Shown here: one piece after another, positions 14,824 to 22,900 of the stretch
Position numbering within the stretch: position 1 is the first letter of the stretch
Layout: each line of letters begins with the position of its first letter
Source of the DNA: Hymenobacter swuensis DY53
Lineage (GTDB): Bacteria; Bacteroidota; Bacteroidia; Cytophagales; Hymenobacteraceae
Direction: 5' to 3'
Length of the DNA stretch: 64,000 nucleotides
NCBI RefSeq assembly: GCF_000576555.1
Contig: NZ_CP007145.1
Coordinates: 1,922,001 to 1,986,000 of the forward strand
Translations under genes and position numbers: made by a program
The notes under the pieces: generated by a model
What the model was told of the DNA's origin: nothing
Database searches by the model: none
The model's input: only the letters and a program-made list of their open reading frames with translations

Positions 14824-16209
14824 TTATTGGGTCACTTCGGCCGCCAGCTGGTTCAGGTCCAGTCCGTCGAAGGTACCTGAAGTCATCATCAGCAGGTTGG
14901 CGTGCTGCCAGTTCTGCTCATGCAGGAAGGCAGCCAGCTCCCGGCTATCGGTAAATACGCGCAGGTCGGGACGCTGGAAGGCTTGCTGCACGGCCTCGGG
15001 CGGCAAAGCAGGCAGGCGCTTGTGGGCCAGCACCTGCGGGTTGAAGTACACCACCGCCACGTCGGGCGCGTCGAAGGTGTGGGCGTACTGGGGTAGAAAG
15101 GCCGGGTTGAGGGAGCTGAAGGTGTGCAGCTCCAGGCAGGCCACCAGCCGGCGCTGTGGAAACTGCTTCTTGAAGGCCGTGGCGGTGGCCTTAAGCTTGC
15201 TGGGGGCATGGGCGAAATCCTTGTATACCACCGAATTCGGGCCCTCCTTTACCAGCTCCAGCCGCCGCGCCGCGCCTTTGAAGGTGCCTAATGCTTCATA
15301 AAACTCTTTGCCCTTGATACCCAGCTGCTTGCACACTTCCTTGGCCGCCGAAATATTGCGCAGGTTATGCTCGCCGAACACCTGCACGGGCACTTCCTCT
15401 TCTTTCTTGTTGAGCAGGAAGGTTTTGCCGTTGCGGATGACGTGCTCGTGGGGGCCGTAGCCGATGTACTTCACGGCGGGCGAGCTGGGCACCGTTACCA
15501 GTTGCACCTGCTCATCGTCCTGGTCATAGATGAGCACACCTGCTTTAGGTGTCATCTCAGCGAAGATGCGGAACTGCTCCCGGTAGATTTCCTCCGTCGG
15601 GAACACGTTGATATGGTCCCAACTGATACCGGAAATTACCCCGATGTGGTGCTGATACAAATGGAACTTCGGCCGCCGGTCAATGGGGGAGGACAGGTAC
15701 TCGTCGCCCTCAATGATGATGATGGGCGCGTCGTCGGTCAGCTGCACCATTAGCTCGAAGCCTTCCAGCTGCGCGCCTACCGCATAGTCGAACTTGCGGC
15801 CGTGGTAGCGCAGTACATGCAGGATGAGGGAGGTGATGCTGGTTTTGCCGTGCGAGCCGCCGATAACAATGCGTTGCTTGTCGCGGGAGGCTTCGTAGAT
15901 GAACTCGGGGAAGGAGTACACGCGCAGGCCCAGCTCCTGGGCGCGCAAAAGCTCGGGGTTGTCGGGGCGGGCGTGCATGCCCACAATTACCGCGTCGAGG
16001 TCAGCTGTAATCTTCTCCGGAAACCAGCCTTCCTGGGCCGGCAGCAGACCGGCGCTAGCCAGTCGGCTTTTGGCCGGCTCAAATATTTCGTCGTCGGAAC
16101 CAGTTACCTGAGCGCCGCGCTGGTGCAGGGCTAGGGCCAGGTTGTGCATAATGCTGCCCCCGGTTGCAATCAGGTGCAGGCGTTGGAGGGAAGAAGGAGT
16201 AGCAGCCAT
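14824..16209 (-). CDS. mpl: Mur ligase family protein, Mpl-like
   Basis: This 461-residue protein contains the three Mur ligase domains. The ATP-binding loop is GGSHGKTS at residues 117-124; the central domain has IIIEGDEY and GISWDHINVFP; the C-terminal domain starts around ARRLELV and contains DFAHAPSKLKAT. The N-terminal MurC-type sequence HLIATGGSIMHNLALAL and the overall length fit Mpl (UDP-MurNAc-tripeptide ligase for peptidoglycan recycling), rather than MurC itself, which has a GIGGIGMS start. It is cytoplasmic. A TACCTTTG promoter element lies 26 nt upstream. Confidence 0.9.
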   Translation of the reverse strand: MAATPSSLQRLHLIATGGSIMHNLALALHQRGAQVTGSDDEIFEPAKSRLASAGLLPAQEGWFPEKITADLDAVIVGMHARPDNPELLRAQELGLRVYSFPEFIYEASRDKQRIVIGGSHGKTSITSLILHVLRYHGRKFDYAVGAQLEGFELMVQLTDDAPIIIIEGDEYLSSPIDRRPKFHLYQHHIGVISGISWDHINVFPTEEIYREQFRIFAEMTPKAGVLIYDQDDEQVQLVTVPSSPAVKYIGYGPHEHVIRNGKTFLLNKKEEEVPVQVFGEHNLRNISAAKEVCKQLGIKGKEFYEALGTFKGAARRLELVKEGPNSVVYKDFAHAPSKLKATATAFKKQFPQRRLVACLELHTFSSLNPAFLPQYAHTFDAPDVAVVYFNPQVLAHKRLPALPPEAVQQAFQRPDLRVFTDSRELAAFLHEQNWQHANLLMMTSGTFDGLDLNQLAAEVTQ

Positions 16210-16234
16210 TCGGTAATAAAGAGGAATAGGGCTG

Positions 16235-16242
16235 CAAAGGTA
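16235..16242 (-). promoter_or_regulatory. Candidate -7 element for mpl, TACCTTTG
   Basis: On the minus strand this reads TACCTTTG, an exact TAnnTTTG match, 26 nt upstream of the mpl start at 16209. An A-rich tract follows upstream. No clear TTTG -33 box is seen. Confidence 0.5.
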
Positions 16243-16341
16243 CGGGGTGTTTTTTTGCGGCAGGGAGAATGAGGGAGGAACGCCACGTCTCTACGAAAAA
16301 GAAACCTTTTGTGCCACTCCGGGATTGTAGAGCCCAGCCGT

Positions 16342-16349
16342 TAGCTTTG
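16342..16349 (+). promoter_or_regulatory. Candidate -7 element for dnaB, TAGCTTTG
   Basis: TAGCTTTG matches the Bacteroidota -7 consensus exactly and lies about 90 nt before the dnaB start at 16439, on the coding strand. It is divergent from the mpl element at 16235. Confidence 0.45.
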
Positions 16350-16438
16350 TAGCCCCTTGGGCAAAAATCAGGGGTAGCTGGAAGAAATTCCGGCCGGAAC
16401 CGGCCCAACCTGCTTACCTTGTAGTGCTTACCCAAGTG

Positions 16439-18058
16439 ATGAACGACTCGATGGATGACCGTCTGAAACAAGCTGGGACCCGCGCCAAAGCGGCCTGGAA
16501 CAGCCGCCCCGCGCAGCTGCCTATGGGCGGCGCGTCGGGCAAGCTGCCGCCCCAGGCGCCCGAGCTGGAGGCCGCCGTGCTGGGGGCGCTCATGCTGGAA
16601 AAGGATGCCCTTACTACGGTTATCGACATCCTCAAGCCCCAGAGCTTTTACAAAGACGGCCACCAGCGCATCTTCAAGGCCATCCTGAACCTGTTCGATA
16701 AGTCGGAACCCATTGATATTCTGACCGTCACGCATGAGCTGCGGGAAATGGGCGAGCTGGAAGTAGCCGGTGGCGCGCATTACGTGGCCAACCTCACGTT
16801 CAAGGTCAACTCGGCGGCCAACATCGAGTACCACGCCCGCATCATCACCGAAAACGCCATCAAGCGGGAGCTGATCCGCATTGCCTCCGACATTCAGCGC
16901 GACGCCTTCGAGGACACCACCGACGTATTCAACCTGCTCGATACCACCGAGCAGTCGTTGTTTGAAGTGTCCGAATCCAACATCCGCAAGAACTTCGATG
17001 ACATGCGCAGCCTGATGGGCAAGGCCATCAAGGAGCTGGAAGAAAAGAAGGATCAGAAAGACGGCCTCACCGGCGTGCCCTCCGGCTTCTCCGCCCTAGA
17101 CCGCGTAACCTCCGGCTGGCAACCATCTGACCTGGTGATTATTGCTGCGCGCCCTGGTATGGGTAAAACTGCTTTCGTGGTGTCGGCCATGCGCAATGCG
17201 GCGGTGGAGTTCAAGAAGCCGGTGGCCATTTTCTCGCTGGAAATGTCCTCGCTGCAGCTCGTGAATCGTCTGATTTCAGCGGAGGCGGAGCTGGATTCCG
17301 AGAAGATCAAGAAGGGCAACCTGGCCGACTACGAGTGGGCCCAGCTCAACCACAAGATTTCCAGCCTGTCATCGGCCCCCATCTATATCGATGATACGCC
17401 GGGCTTGAGCATCCGGGAGCTGCGCACCAAGTGCCGCCGCCTCAAGGCCCACCACGATATCCAGATGATCATCATCGACTATCTGCAGTTGATGACCGGC
17501 AACACCGACGGCAAGGGCGGCGGTAACCGTGAACAGGAAATTGCCTCGATTTCGCGGGCCCTCAAGGGCATTGCCAAGGAGCTGAACGTGCCGGTGCTGG
17601 CCCTGTCGCAGCTGAGCCGCTCGGTGGAAACGCGCGGTGGCGACAAAAAGCCCCAACTCAGTGACCTTCGCGAATCGGGGTCCATCGAGCAGGACGCCGA
17701 CATGGTAATCTTCCTCTACCGCCCCGAGTACTATAAGATTACGGAGGATGAGATGGGCAACCCGACCCAAGGCACCGGCGAGGTCATCATTGCCAAGCAC
17801 CGGAACGGCTCTTTGGAAAGCGTGCAGCTCAAGTTCATCGGTAAGTTCACCAAGTTTGCCGACCTCGACGGGGCCGGCGGCGGCTTCGGCGACGCGGGCT
17901 TCAACCCCGGCGCTTTCCCCACCAGCACCTTCGACGACGACCAGTCCGGTTTCGCCCCGAACACCATCCGCCTCGGCTCCCGTATCAACAACGACGGCCC
18001 GCCACCCGCGCAGCCCTTCCCCCGCAGCAACTTCGATGACGGCCCACCGCCGTTTTAA
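16439..18058 (+). CDS. dnaB: Replicative DNA helicase DnaB
   Basis: This protein of about 539 residues has the two-domain build of DnaB. The N-terminal helical domain is PPQAPELEAAVLGALML...DGHQRIFKAIL. The RecA-like C-terminal domain has Walker A RPGMGKT (about residues 238-244), Walker B MIIIDYLQLM, and the conserved ALSQLSRSVETR and SDLRESGSIEQDADM motifs. It unwinds the chromosome ahead of the replisome as a hexamer. The ~85-residue Gly/Asp/Phe/Pro-rich tail (GAGGGFGDAGFNPGAF...) is disordered and ends in DDGPPPF, resembling a protein-interaction tip. The start is ATG 16439 or 16451. A strong terminator follows. No intein or origin-like DNA is present. Confidence 0.96.
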   Translation: MNDSMDDRLKQAGTRAKAAWNSRPAQLPMGGASGKLPPQAPELEAAVLGALMLEKDALTTVIDILKPQSFYKDGHQRIFKAILNLFDKSEPIDILTVTHELREMGELEVAGGAHYVANLTFKVNSAANIEYHARIITENAIKRELIRIASDIQRDAFEDTTDVFNLLDTTEQSLFEVSESNIRKNFDDMRSLMGKAIKELEEKKDQKDGLTGVPSGFSALDRVTSGWQPSDLVIIAARPGMGKTAFVVSAMRNAAVEFKKPVAIFSLEMSSLQLVNRLISAEAELDSEKIKKGNLADYEWAQLNHKISSLSSAPIYIDDTPGLSIRELRTKCRRLKAHHDIQMIIIDYLQLMTGNTDGKGGGNREQEIASISRALKGIAKELNVPVLALSQLSRSVETRGGDKKPQLSDLRESGSIEQDADMVIFLYRPEYYKITEDEMGNPTQGTGEVIIAKHRNGSLESVQLKFIGKFTKFADLDGAGGGFGDAGFNPGAFPTSTFDDDQSGFAPNTIRLGSRINNDGPPPAQPFPRSNFDDGPPPF

Positions 18059-18067
18059 TCTGGCAAG

Positions 18068-18109
18068 AAACACAAACCGCCCGCTGGTATCAGCGGGCGG
18101 TTTGTGTTT
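18068..18109 (+). terminator. dnaB terminator, 19-bp stem
   Basis: AAACACAAACCGCCCGCTG pairs perfectly with its complement after the 4-nt loop GTAT, starting 9 nt after the dnaB stop. The A-rich start and T-rich end allow it to act on both strands. Confidence 0.85.
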
Positions 18110-18117
18110 AACACCTG

Positions 18118-18248
18118 TCATCCTGAGCATGTCGCGCATCAAGCGAGGACGAAGGACCTTATCACGTCAGAACAGTGCCGTAACAACGACTGGTTCTGGC
18201 GCAATAAGGTCCTTCGTCCTCGCTTGATGCGCGACATGCTCAGGATGA
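18118..18248. repeat. Perfect 45-bp inverted repeat with 41-nt centre
   Basis: Arms 18118-18162 and 18204-18248 are exact reverse complements (45/45), starting TCATCCTGAGCATGTCGCGC. The 41-nt centre has its own short inverted pair CAGAAC/GTTCTG. It lies between the convergent dnaB and gltD genes, 9 nt after the gltD stop. The perfect identity of the arms suggests recent insertion or gene conversion. The left end is nearly repeated at 50832 (TCATGCTGAGCATGTGGCGC). Confidence 0.9.
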
Positions 18249-18257
18249 TAGACAGCC

Positions 18258-19733
18258 TTATCCAAACATGCCTACGGTGTCTTTGCTGGGTAGGGCAGTT
18301 TTGCCCATTAGGAACAAGTCCACCTGCCGGGCGGCTTCGCGGCCTTCGGAAATGGCCCATACGACGAGCGACTGGCCCCGGCGCATGTCGCCGGCCACGA
18401 AGACGTTGGGCTGGGAGGTGAGGAAGTCAGAATCGGACGGGGTACGCACGTTGCCCCGGTCGTCGAGGGCCACGCCGAGCTGCTGTAGCAGCCCTTCGTA
18501 GCGGGGGGAGGCGAATCCCAGGGCCAGCAGGGCCAGCTGGCAGGGGATTTCGCGCTCCGAGCCTTCGATTTCGGTGAAGGCGAGGCGGCGGCCCAGTACG
18601 TCGGTTTCCCAGGTTACGTCGGTGACCAGCAGGGCCCGCAGGCGGCCTTGGTCGTCGCTGAGAAAGGCTTTGGTGTTGATGCCCCAGTAGCGCTGGCAGC
18701 CTTCCTCGTGGGAGGTGCTGGTGCGGAACACGGCCGTGGGGTAGTGGGGCCAGGGCTCGAAGTGGGGCCGCTCGGGGGTGGGCTGGTGCATGAGGGCAAA
18801 CTGCATGACGGAGCGGGCCTGCTGGCGGTTGGCCGTGCCCACGCAGTCGGAGCCGGTGTCGCCGCTGCCGATTACCACTACGTCGAGGCCGGTGGCCTGA
18901 ATTTCGGTTTCCGACAGCGGCAGCCCACTTACGCGGCGGTTGTGCTGGGTGAGGTAGTCCATGGCGAAGTGGATGCCGGGCAGCTCGCGGCCGGGCAGGG
19001 GCAGGTCTTTGGGCACCAGGGCCCCGCCAGCCAGCACTACGGCATCAAACTGCGCCGTAAGGTCCTGGGCTGTCAGGTCGCGGCCCACTTCGGTGTTGCA
19101 GCGAAACTGTACGCCGTCTTCTTCCAGCAGGCGCAGGCGGCGGTCAATCACCCACTTATCCAGCTTGAAATCGGGGATGCCGTAGCGCAGCAGGCCGCCG
19201 GGCCGGTCGTCGCGCTCGAACACCGTTACGGCGTGGCCGGCCCGCACCAGCTGGGCCGCCGCCGCCAGCCCGGCCGGCCCCGAGCCCACCACGGCCACCG
19301 ATTTGCCGGTTTTGAGCACTGGCGCGGTGGGCCGCACGTAGCCCCGGGCAAAGGCCGTTTCGATGATGTGCTTCTCGATTTCCTCAATGGCCACCGGTGC
19401 GGCATGGATGCCCAGCACGCAGGCCGATTCGCAGGGCGCGGGGCAGATACGGCCGGTAAATTCGGGGAAGTTGTTGGTGGAGCTCAGAATCTGATAGGCC
19501 AGCTCCCAGTCCTGGCGGTACACAGCGTCGTTGAACTCGGGGATGATATTGCCAAGCGGACAGCCCGCGTGGCAGAATGGAATGCCGCACTCCATGCACC
19601 GCCCCGACTGCTGCCGGAGCTGCGTGTCGGCGTATTGGCCCACAAACTCGCGGTTGTGCGCCACGCGCTCCTGCGGGGCGGCTTTGGCGGGCAGTTCCCG
19701 CTGAAATTCCTTGAAACCGATGCTATTGCCCAT
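18258..19733 (-). CDS. gltD: Glutamate synthase small subunit
   Basis: This 491-residue protein is the beta subunit of NADPH-dependent glutamate synthase. The N-terminal ferredoxin-like domain has Cys pairs C46/C49/C54/C58 (RCMECGIPFCHAGC) and C97/C101/C105 (ICPAPCESAC), which hold two 4Fe-4S clusters. The FAD-binding loop is GSGPAG at 150-155, and the NADPH-binding loop is VVVIGSGDTGSDC. The C-terminal NVFVAGDMRRGQSLVVWAI is the family's FAD-closing motif. It passes electrons from NADPH to GltB for 2-oxoglutarate + glutamine conversion to two glutamates. It follows gltB on the same strand, with a 210-nt gap containing repeats. Confidence 0.96.
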   Translation of the reverse strand: MGNSIGFKEFQRELPAKAAPQERVAHNREFVGQYADTQLRQQSGRCMECGIPFCHAGCPLGNIIPEFNDAVYRQDWELAYQILSSTNNFPEFTGRICPAPCESACVLGIHAAPVAIEEIEKHIIETAFARGYVRPTAPVLKTGKSVAVVGSGPAGLAAAAQLVRAGHAVTVFERDDRPGGLLRYGIPDFKLDKWVIDRRLRLLEEDGVQFRCNTEVGRDLTAQDLTAQFDAVVLAGGALVPKDLPLPGRELPGIHFAMDYLTQHNRRVSGLPLSETEIQATGLDVVVIGSGDTGSDCVGTANRQQARSVMQFALMHQPTPERPHFEPWPHYPTAVFRTSTSHEEGCQRYWGINTKAFLSDDQGRLRALLVTDVTWETDVLGRRLAFTEIEGSEREIPCQLALLALGFASPRYEGLLQQLGVALDDRGNVRTPSDSDFLTSQPNVFVAGDMRRGQSLVVWAISEGREAARQVDLFLMGKTALPSKDTVGMFG

Positions 19734-19756
19734 GTGCGTGGTGCCTCACCCCCCGG

Positions 19757-19780
19757 CCCCCTCTCCAGGGGGAGAGGGGG
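19757..19780. repeat. GC-rich hairpin CCCCCTCTCC/GGAGAGGGGG
   Basis: A perfect 10-bp stem with a 4-nt loop lies 24 nt upstream of the gltD start, inside the gltB-gltD gap. It resembles the CCCTCCTT-type repeat elements of this window. It could weaken read-through from gltB into gltD. Confidence 0.6.
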
Positions 19781-19800
19781 AGCCAGACGACGTTGGCGGT

Positions 19801-19933
19801 TGTAGAGACGCAACATCTTGCGTCTCGTCGTTGCTGATGTTGTTTTTGGTGCGTGGTGCTGGTGGCCCGGGCCTGCTGGTGTGCGTTCTGGCGGCTCGTT
19901 CTGACGGGAGACGCGAAGTGTCGCGTCTCTACA
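19801..19933. repeat. Composite inverted repeat TGTAGAGACGC
   Basis: Outer arms TGTAGAGACGC (19801-19811) and GCGTCTCTACA (19923-19933) are perfect complements. Two inner hairpins are present: GAGACGCAA-CATC-TTGCGTCTC (19805-19826) and AGACGCGA-AGTG-TCGCGTCT (about 19911-19930). The element ends 10 nt before the gltB stop codon. A second, shorter member lies at 38291-38384. Confidence 0.75.
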
Positions 19934-19943
19934 GCCATTGGCG

Positions 19944-22900
19944 TTACCCCACCGCTACCCGGGCCTTCTGCAGCACCTTTTTGTATTCACTCGGGAACAC
20001 CTTCACGAACTTGCCGGCTTCCTCGGGCCAGTTGGCGAGCAGGAAGGCGGCCAACTGGCTGCCGGTGAGCTCGTGGTGCTGGCGGAGCAGGTGCTGGATG
20101 TGGGTTTCGTCATCGGCGTCGAGTGGGTCGAGCTCCACCATTTCGGGGTTGCAATTTTGGGGGAAGGAGCCGTCGGCGTCGTACACCCAGGCAATGCCCC
20201 CGCTCATGCCGGCGGCGAAGTTGCGGCCGGTGCGGCCCAGGATGAGGGCCCGGCCGCCCGTCATGTACTCGCAGCCATGGTCGCCCACGCCCTCCACTAC
20301 GGCCGTGGCCCCGGAGTTGCGCACCGCAAACCGCTCCCCGGCCTGCCCGCGCACAAACAGCTCGCCAGAAGTAGCCCCGTACAGCGCCACGTTGCCGATG
20401 ATGATGTTCTGCTCGGGCGCAAACCGGGCGTCGGGGGCGGGGTGGATGATGAGGCGAGCCCCGCTCAGGCCCTTGCCCACGTAATCGTTGGCCTCGCCTT
20501 CGAGTCGGAAGCTCAGCCCCCGCACGCTGAAGGCCCCGAAGCTCTGCCCCGCCGACCCGCGGAAGGTGTACTCGATGGTGCCCTCGGGCAGCCCGGCGGC
20601 GTGGTAGCGCTTGGTGATTTCGTTGGAAAGTAGCGTGCCGATGGTGCGGTTGGTGTTGCACACGGCAAAATCGGCCCGCACGGGCTGCTGGAAGTCCAGG
20701 GCCGGACGGGCGTGCTCCAGCAGCTGCCAGTCGAGGATGTGCTGGAGGCCGTGGTCCTGGGCCTCGCTCTGGTGCAGGGTGCTGCCGGCCGCGGGGGAGG
20801 TCAGGTACAGCAGGTCGCGCAGGTCGAGGTGGCGGGCTTTCCAGTGCGTGATGTCGGGGCGAGGCTTCAGGAACTGGGCCCGGCCCACCATCTCGTTCAC
20901 GGTGCGGAAGCCCAGCTCAGCCATGATTTCGCGCAGCTCCTCGGCCAGGAAGCGGAACAGGTTCACGATGTGCTCGGGCTGCCCGCTGAACAGGCGGCGC
21001 AGCTCGGGGTCCTGGGTGGCCACGCCCACGGGACAGGTGTTGAGGTGGCATTTGCGCATCATCACGCAGCCCCCGGCCACCAGCGCGGCAGTGGCCACGC
21101 CCCATTCCTCGGCCCCCAGCAGGGTGGCAATGGCCAGGTCGCGGCCGGTTTTCAGCTGGCCGTCGGCCTGCAATACCACGCGGCTGCGGAGCTGGTTGCG
21201 CACCAGCGTCTGGTGGGCTTCGGCCAGGCCTAGCTCCCAGGGCAGCCCGGCGTGGCGGATGCTGCTCAGGGGCGAAGCGCCGGTGCCACCATCAAAGCCC
21301 GCAATCAGAATCACGTCGGCGTGGGCCTTGGCAACGCCGGCCGCAATGGTGCCCACGCCCGCCTTGCTCACCAGCTTCACGTTGATGCGGGCGGCGCGGT
21401 TGGCATTCTTGAGGTCGAAAATCAGCTGGGCCAGATCCTCGATGGAGTAGATGTCGTGGTGGGGCGGGGGCGAGATGAGGCCGACGCCGGGCGTGGCGTG
21501 GCGCACTTTCGCAATCCACTCGTCTACCTTGTGGCCGGGCAGCTGGCCGCCTTCGCCGGGCTTGGCACCCTGGGCCATCTTGATCTGCAGCTCGTCGGCG
21601 TTGGTGAGGTAGTGGGCCGTGACGCCAAAGCGGGCCGAGGCCACCTGCTTGATGGCCGAGCGCATGGAGTCGCCGTTGGGCATCTGCTCGTAGCGCATGG
21701 GGTCCTCGCCGCCCTCGCCGGTGTTGCTCTTGCCCCCGATGCGGTTCATGGCAATGGCCAGGGTGCTGTGGGCCTCGTGCGAAATCGAGCCAAACGACAT
21801 GGCCCCGGTGGCAAAGCGCCGCATAATGCTTTCGGCCGGCTCCACCTCCGTTAGCGGCACGGCCGGGCGGTGGTGGGCAAAATCCAGCAGGCCGCGCAGG
21901 GTGAAGGTCCCTTTGCCAGGCTCGTTCACCAGCCGGGCGTAGCGTTGGTAGGTGGCGTAGGAGTTGGTGCGGGTGGCGTGCTGCAGCAGGTGCACGGTTT
22001 CGGGGTTGAACTGGTGGGCCTCGCCCCGCCGCCGCCACTGGTACACGCCGCCCTCGGGCAGCAGGTTTTGCTCTTCGAGCGTGCTGCTCCTGAAGCCCTG
22101 GAAGTGCTTGAACAGCGTTTCGCGGGCAATTTCATCGAGCCCCAGCCCGCCAATGCGCGTCACGGCCCCGGTGAAGTACTGGTCCACCACCTCGCGGTTC
22201 AGCCCCAGAATCTCGAACACCTGCGCGCCGTGGTAACTCTGCAGGGTGCTGATGCCCATTTTGGAGAAGATTTTCAGCAGCCCGTCGCACACCGCCTTCT
22301 GGTAGTTGGCTTCCAGCTTGGGCACGCTCAGACCCGCGCCCAGCCGGCCCTCGTAGTGCAGGGTGCGAATGGTGCTGAGCGCCAGGTACGGGTTGATGGC
22401 CGTGGCCCCGAAAGCCAGCAGACAGGCAAAATGGTGCACCTCCCAGGCGTCGCCGGCTTCCACCACCAGCCCCACCGAGCCCCGGTAACCCTTCCGAATC
22501 AGGTGGTGATGCACCGCCGATACCGCCAGCAGCGAGGGAACGGCGGCGTGCTCCGAGTCCAGGGCTCGGTCCGACAGAATCAGCACCTCAAACCCGTCGT
22601 CCACCGCATCCTCGGCGTAGCGGCAGAGGCGGGCCAGGCCGGCGGCCAGCGCCCCCGGCTTGCCATCGGCCCGGAAGTAGGTGTTGATGGTTTTGGCGTT
22701 GAACAGGCCCGTATCGATGCTGCGCAGCTTTTCCAGCTCGTGGTTGGTGAGGATGGGCTGGCGCAGGGCCACGCAGTGGCAATGCATCTTGTCCTCGTCG
22801 AGGATGTTGCCGTTGTTGCCGATGAAGGTGGCCAGGCTCATCACCAGCCGCTCCCGGATGGGGTCAATGGGCGGGTTGGTGACCTGGGCGAAGAACTGCT

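Noticed and set aside
16210-16438. Possible replication origin next to dnaB
   Set aside because: No cluster of DnaA boxes (TTATCCACA-like) or AT-rich unwinding region was seen, and dnaB is often away from oriC.
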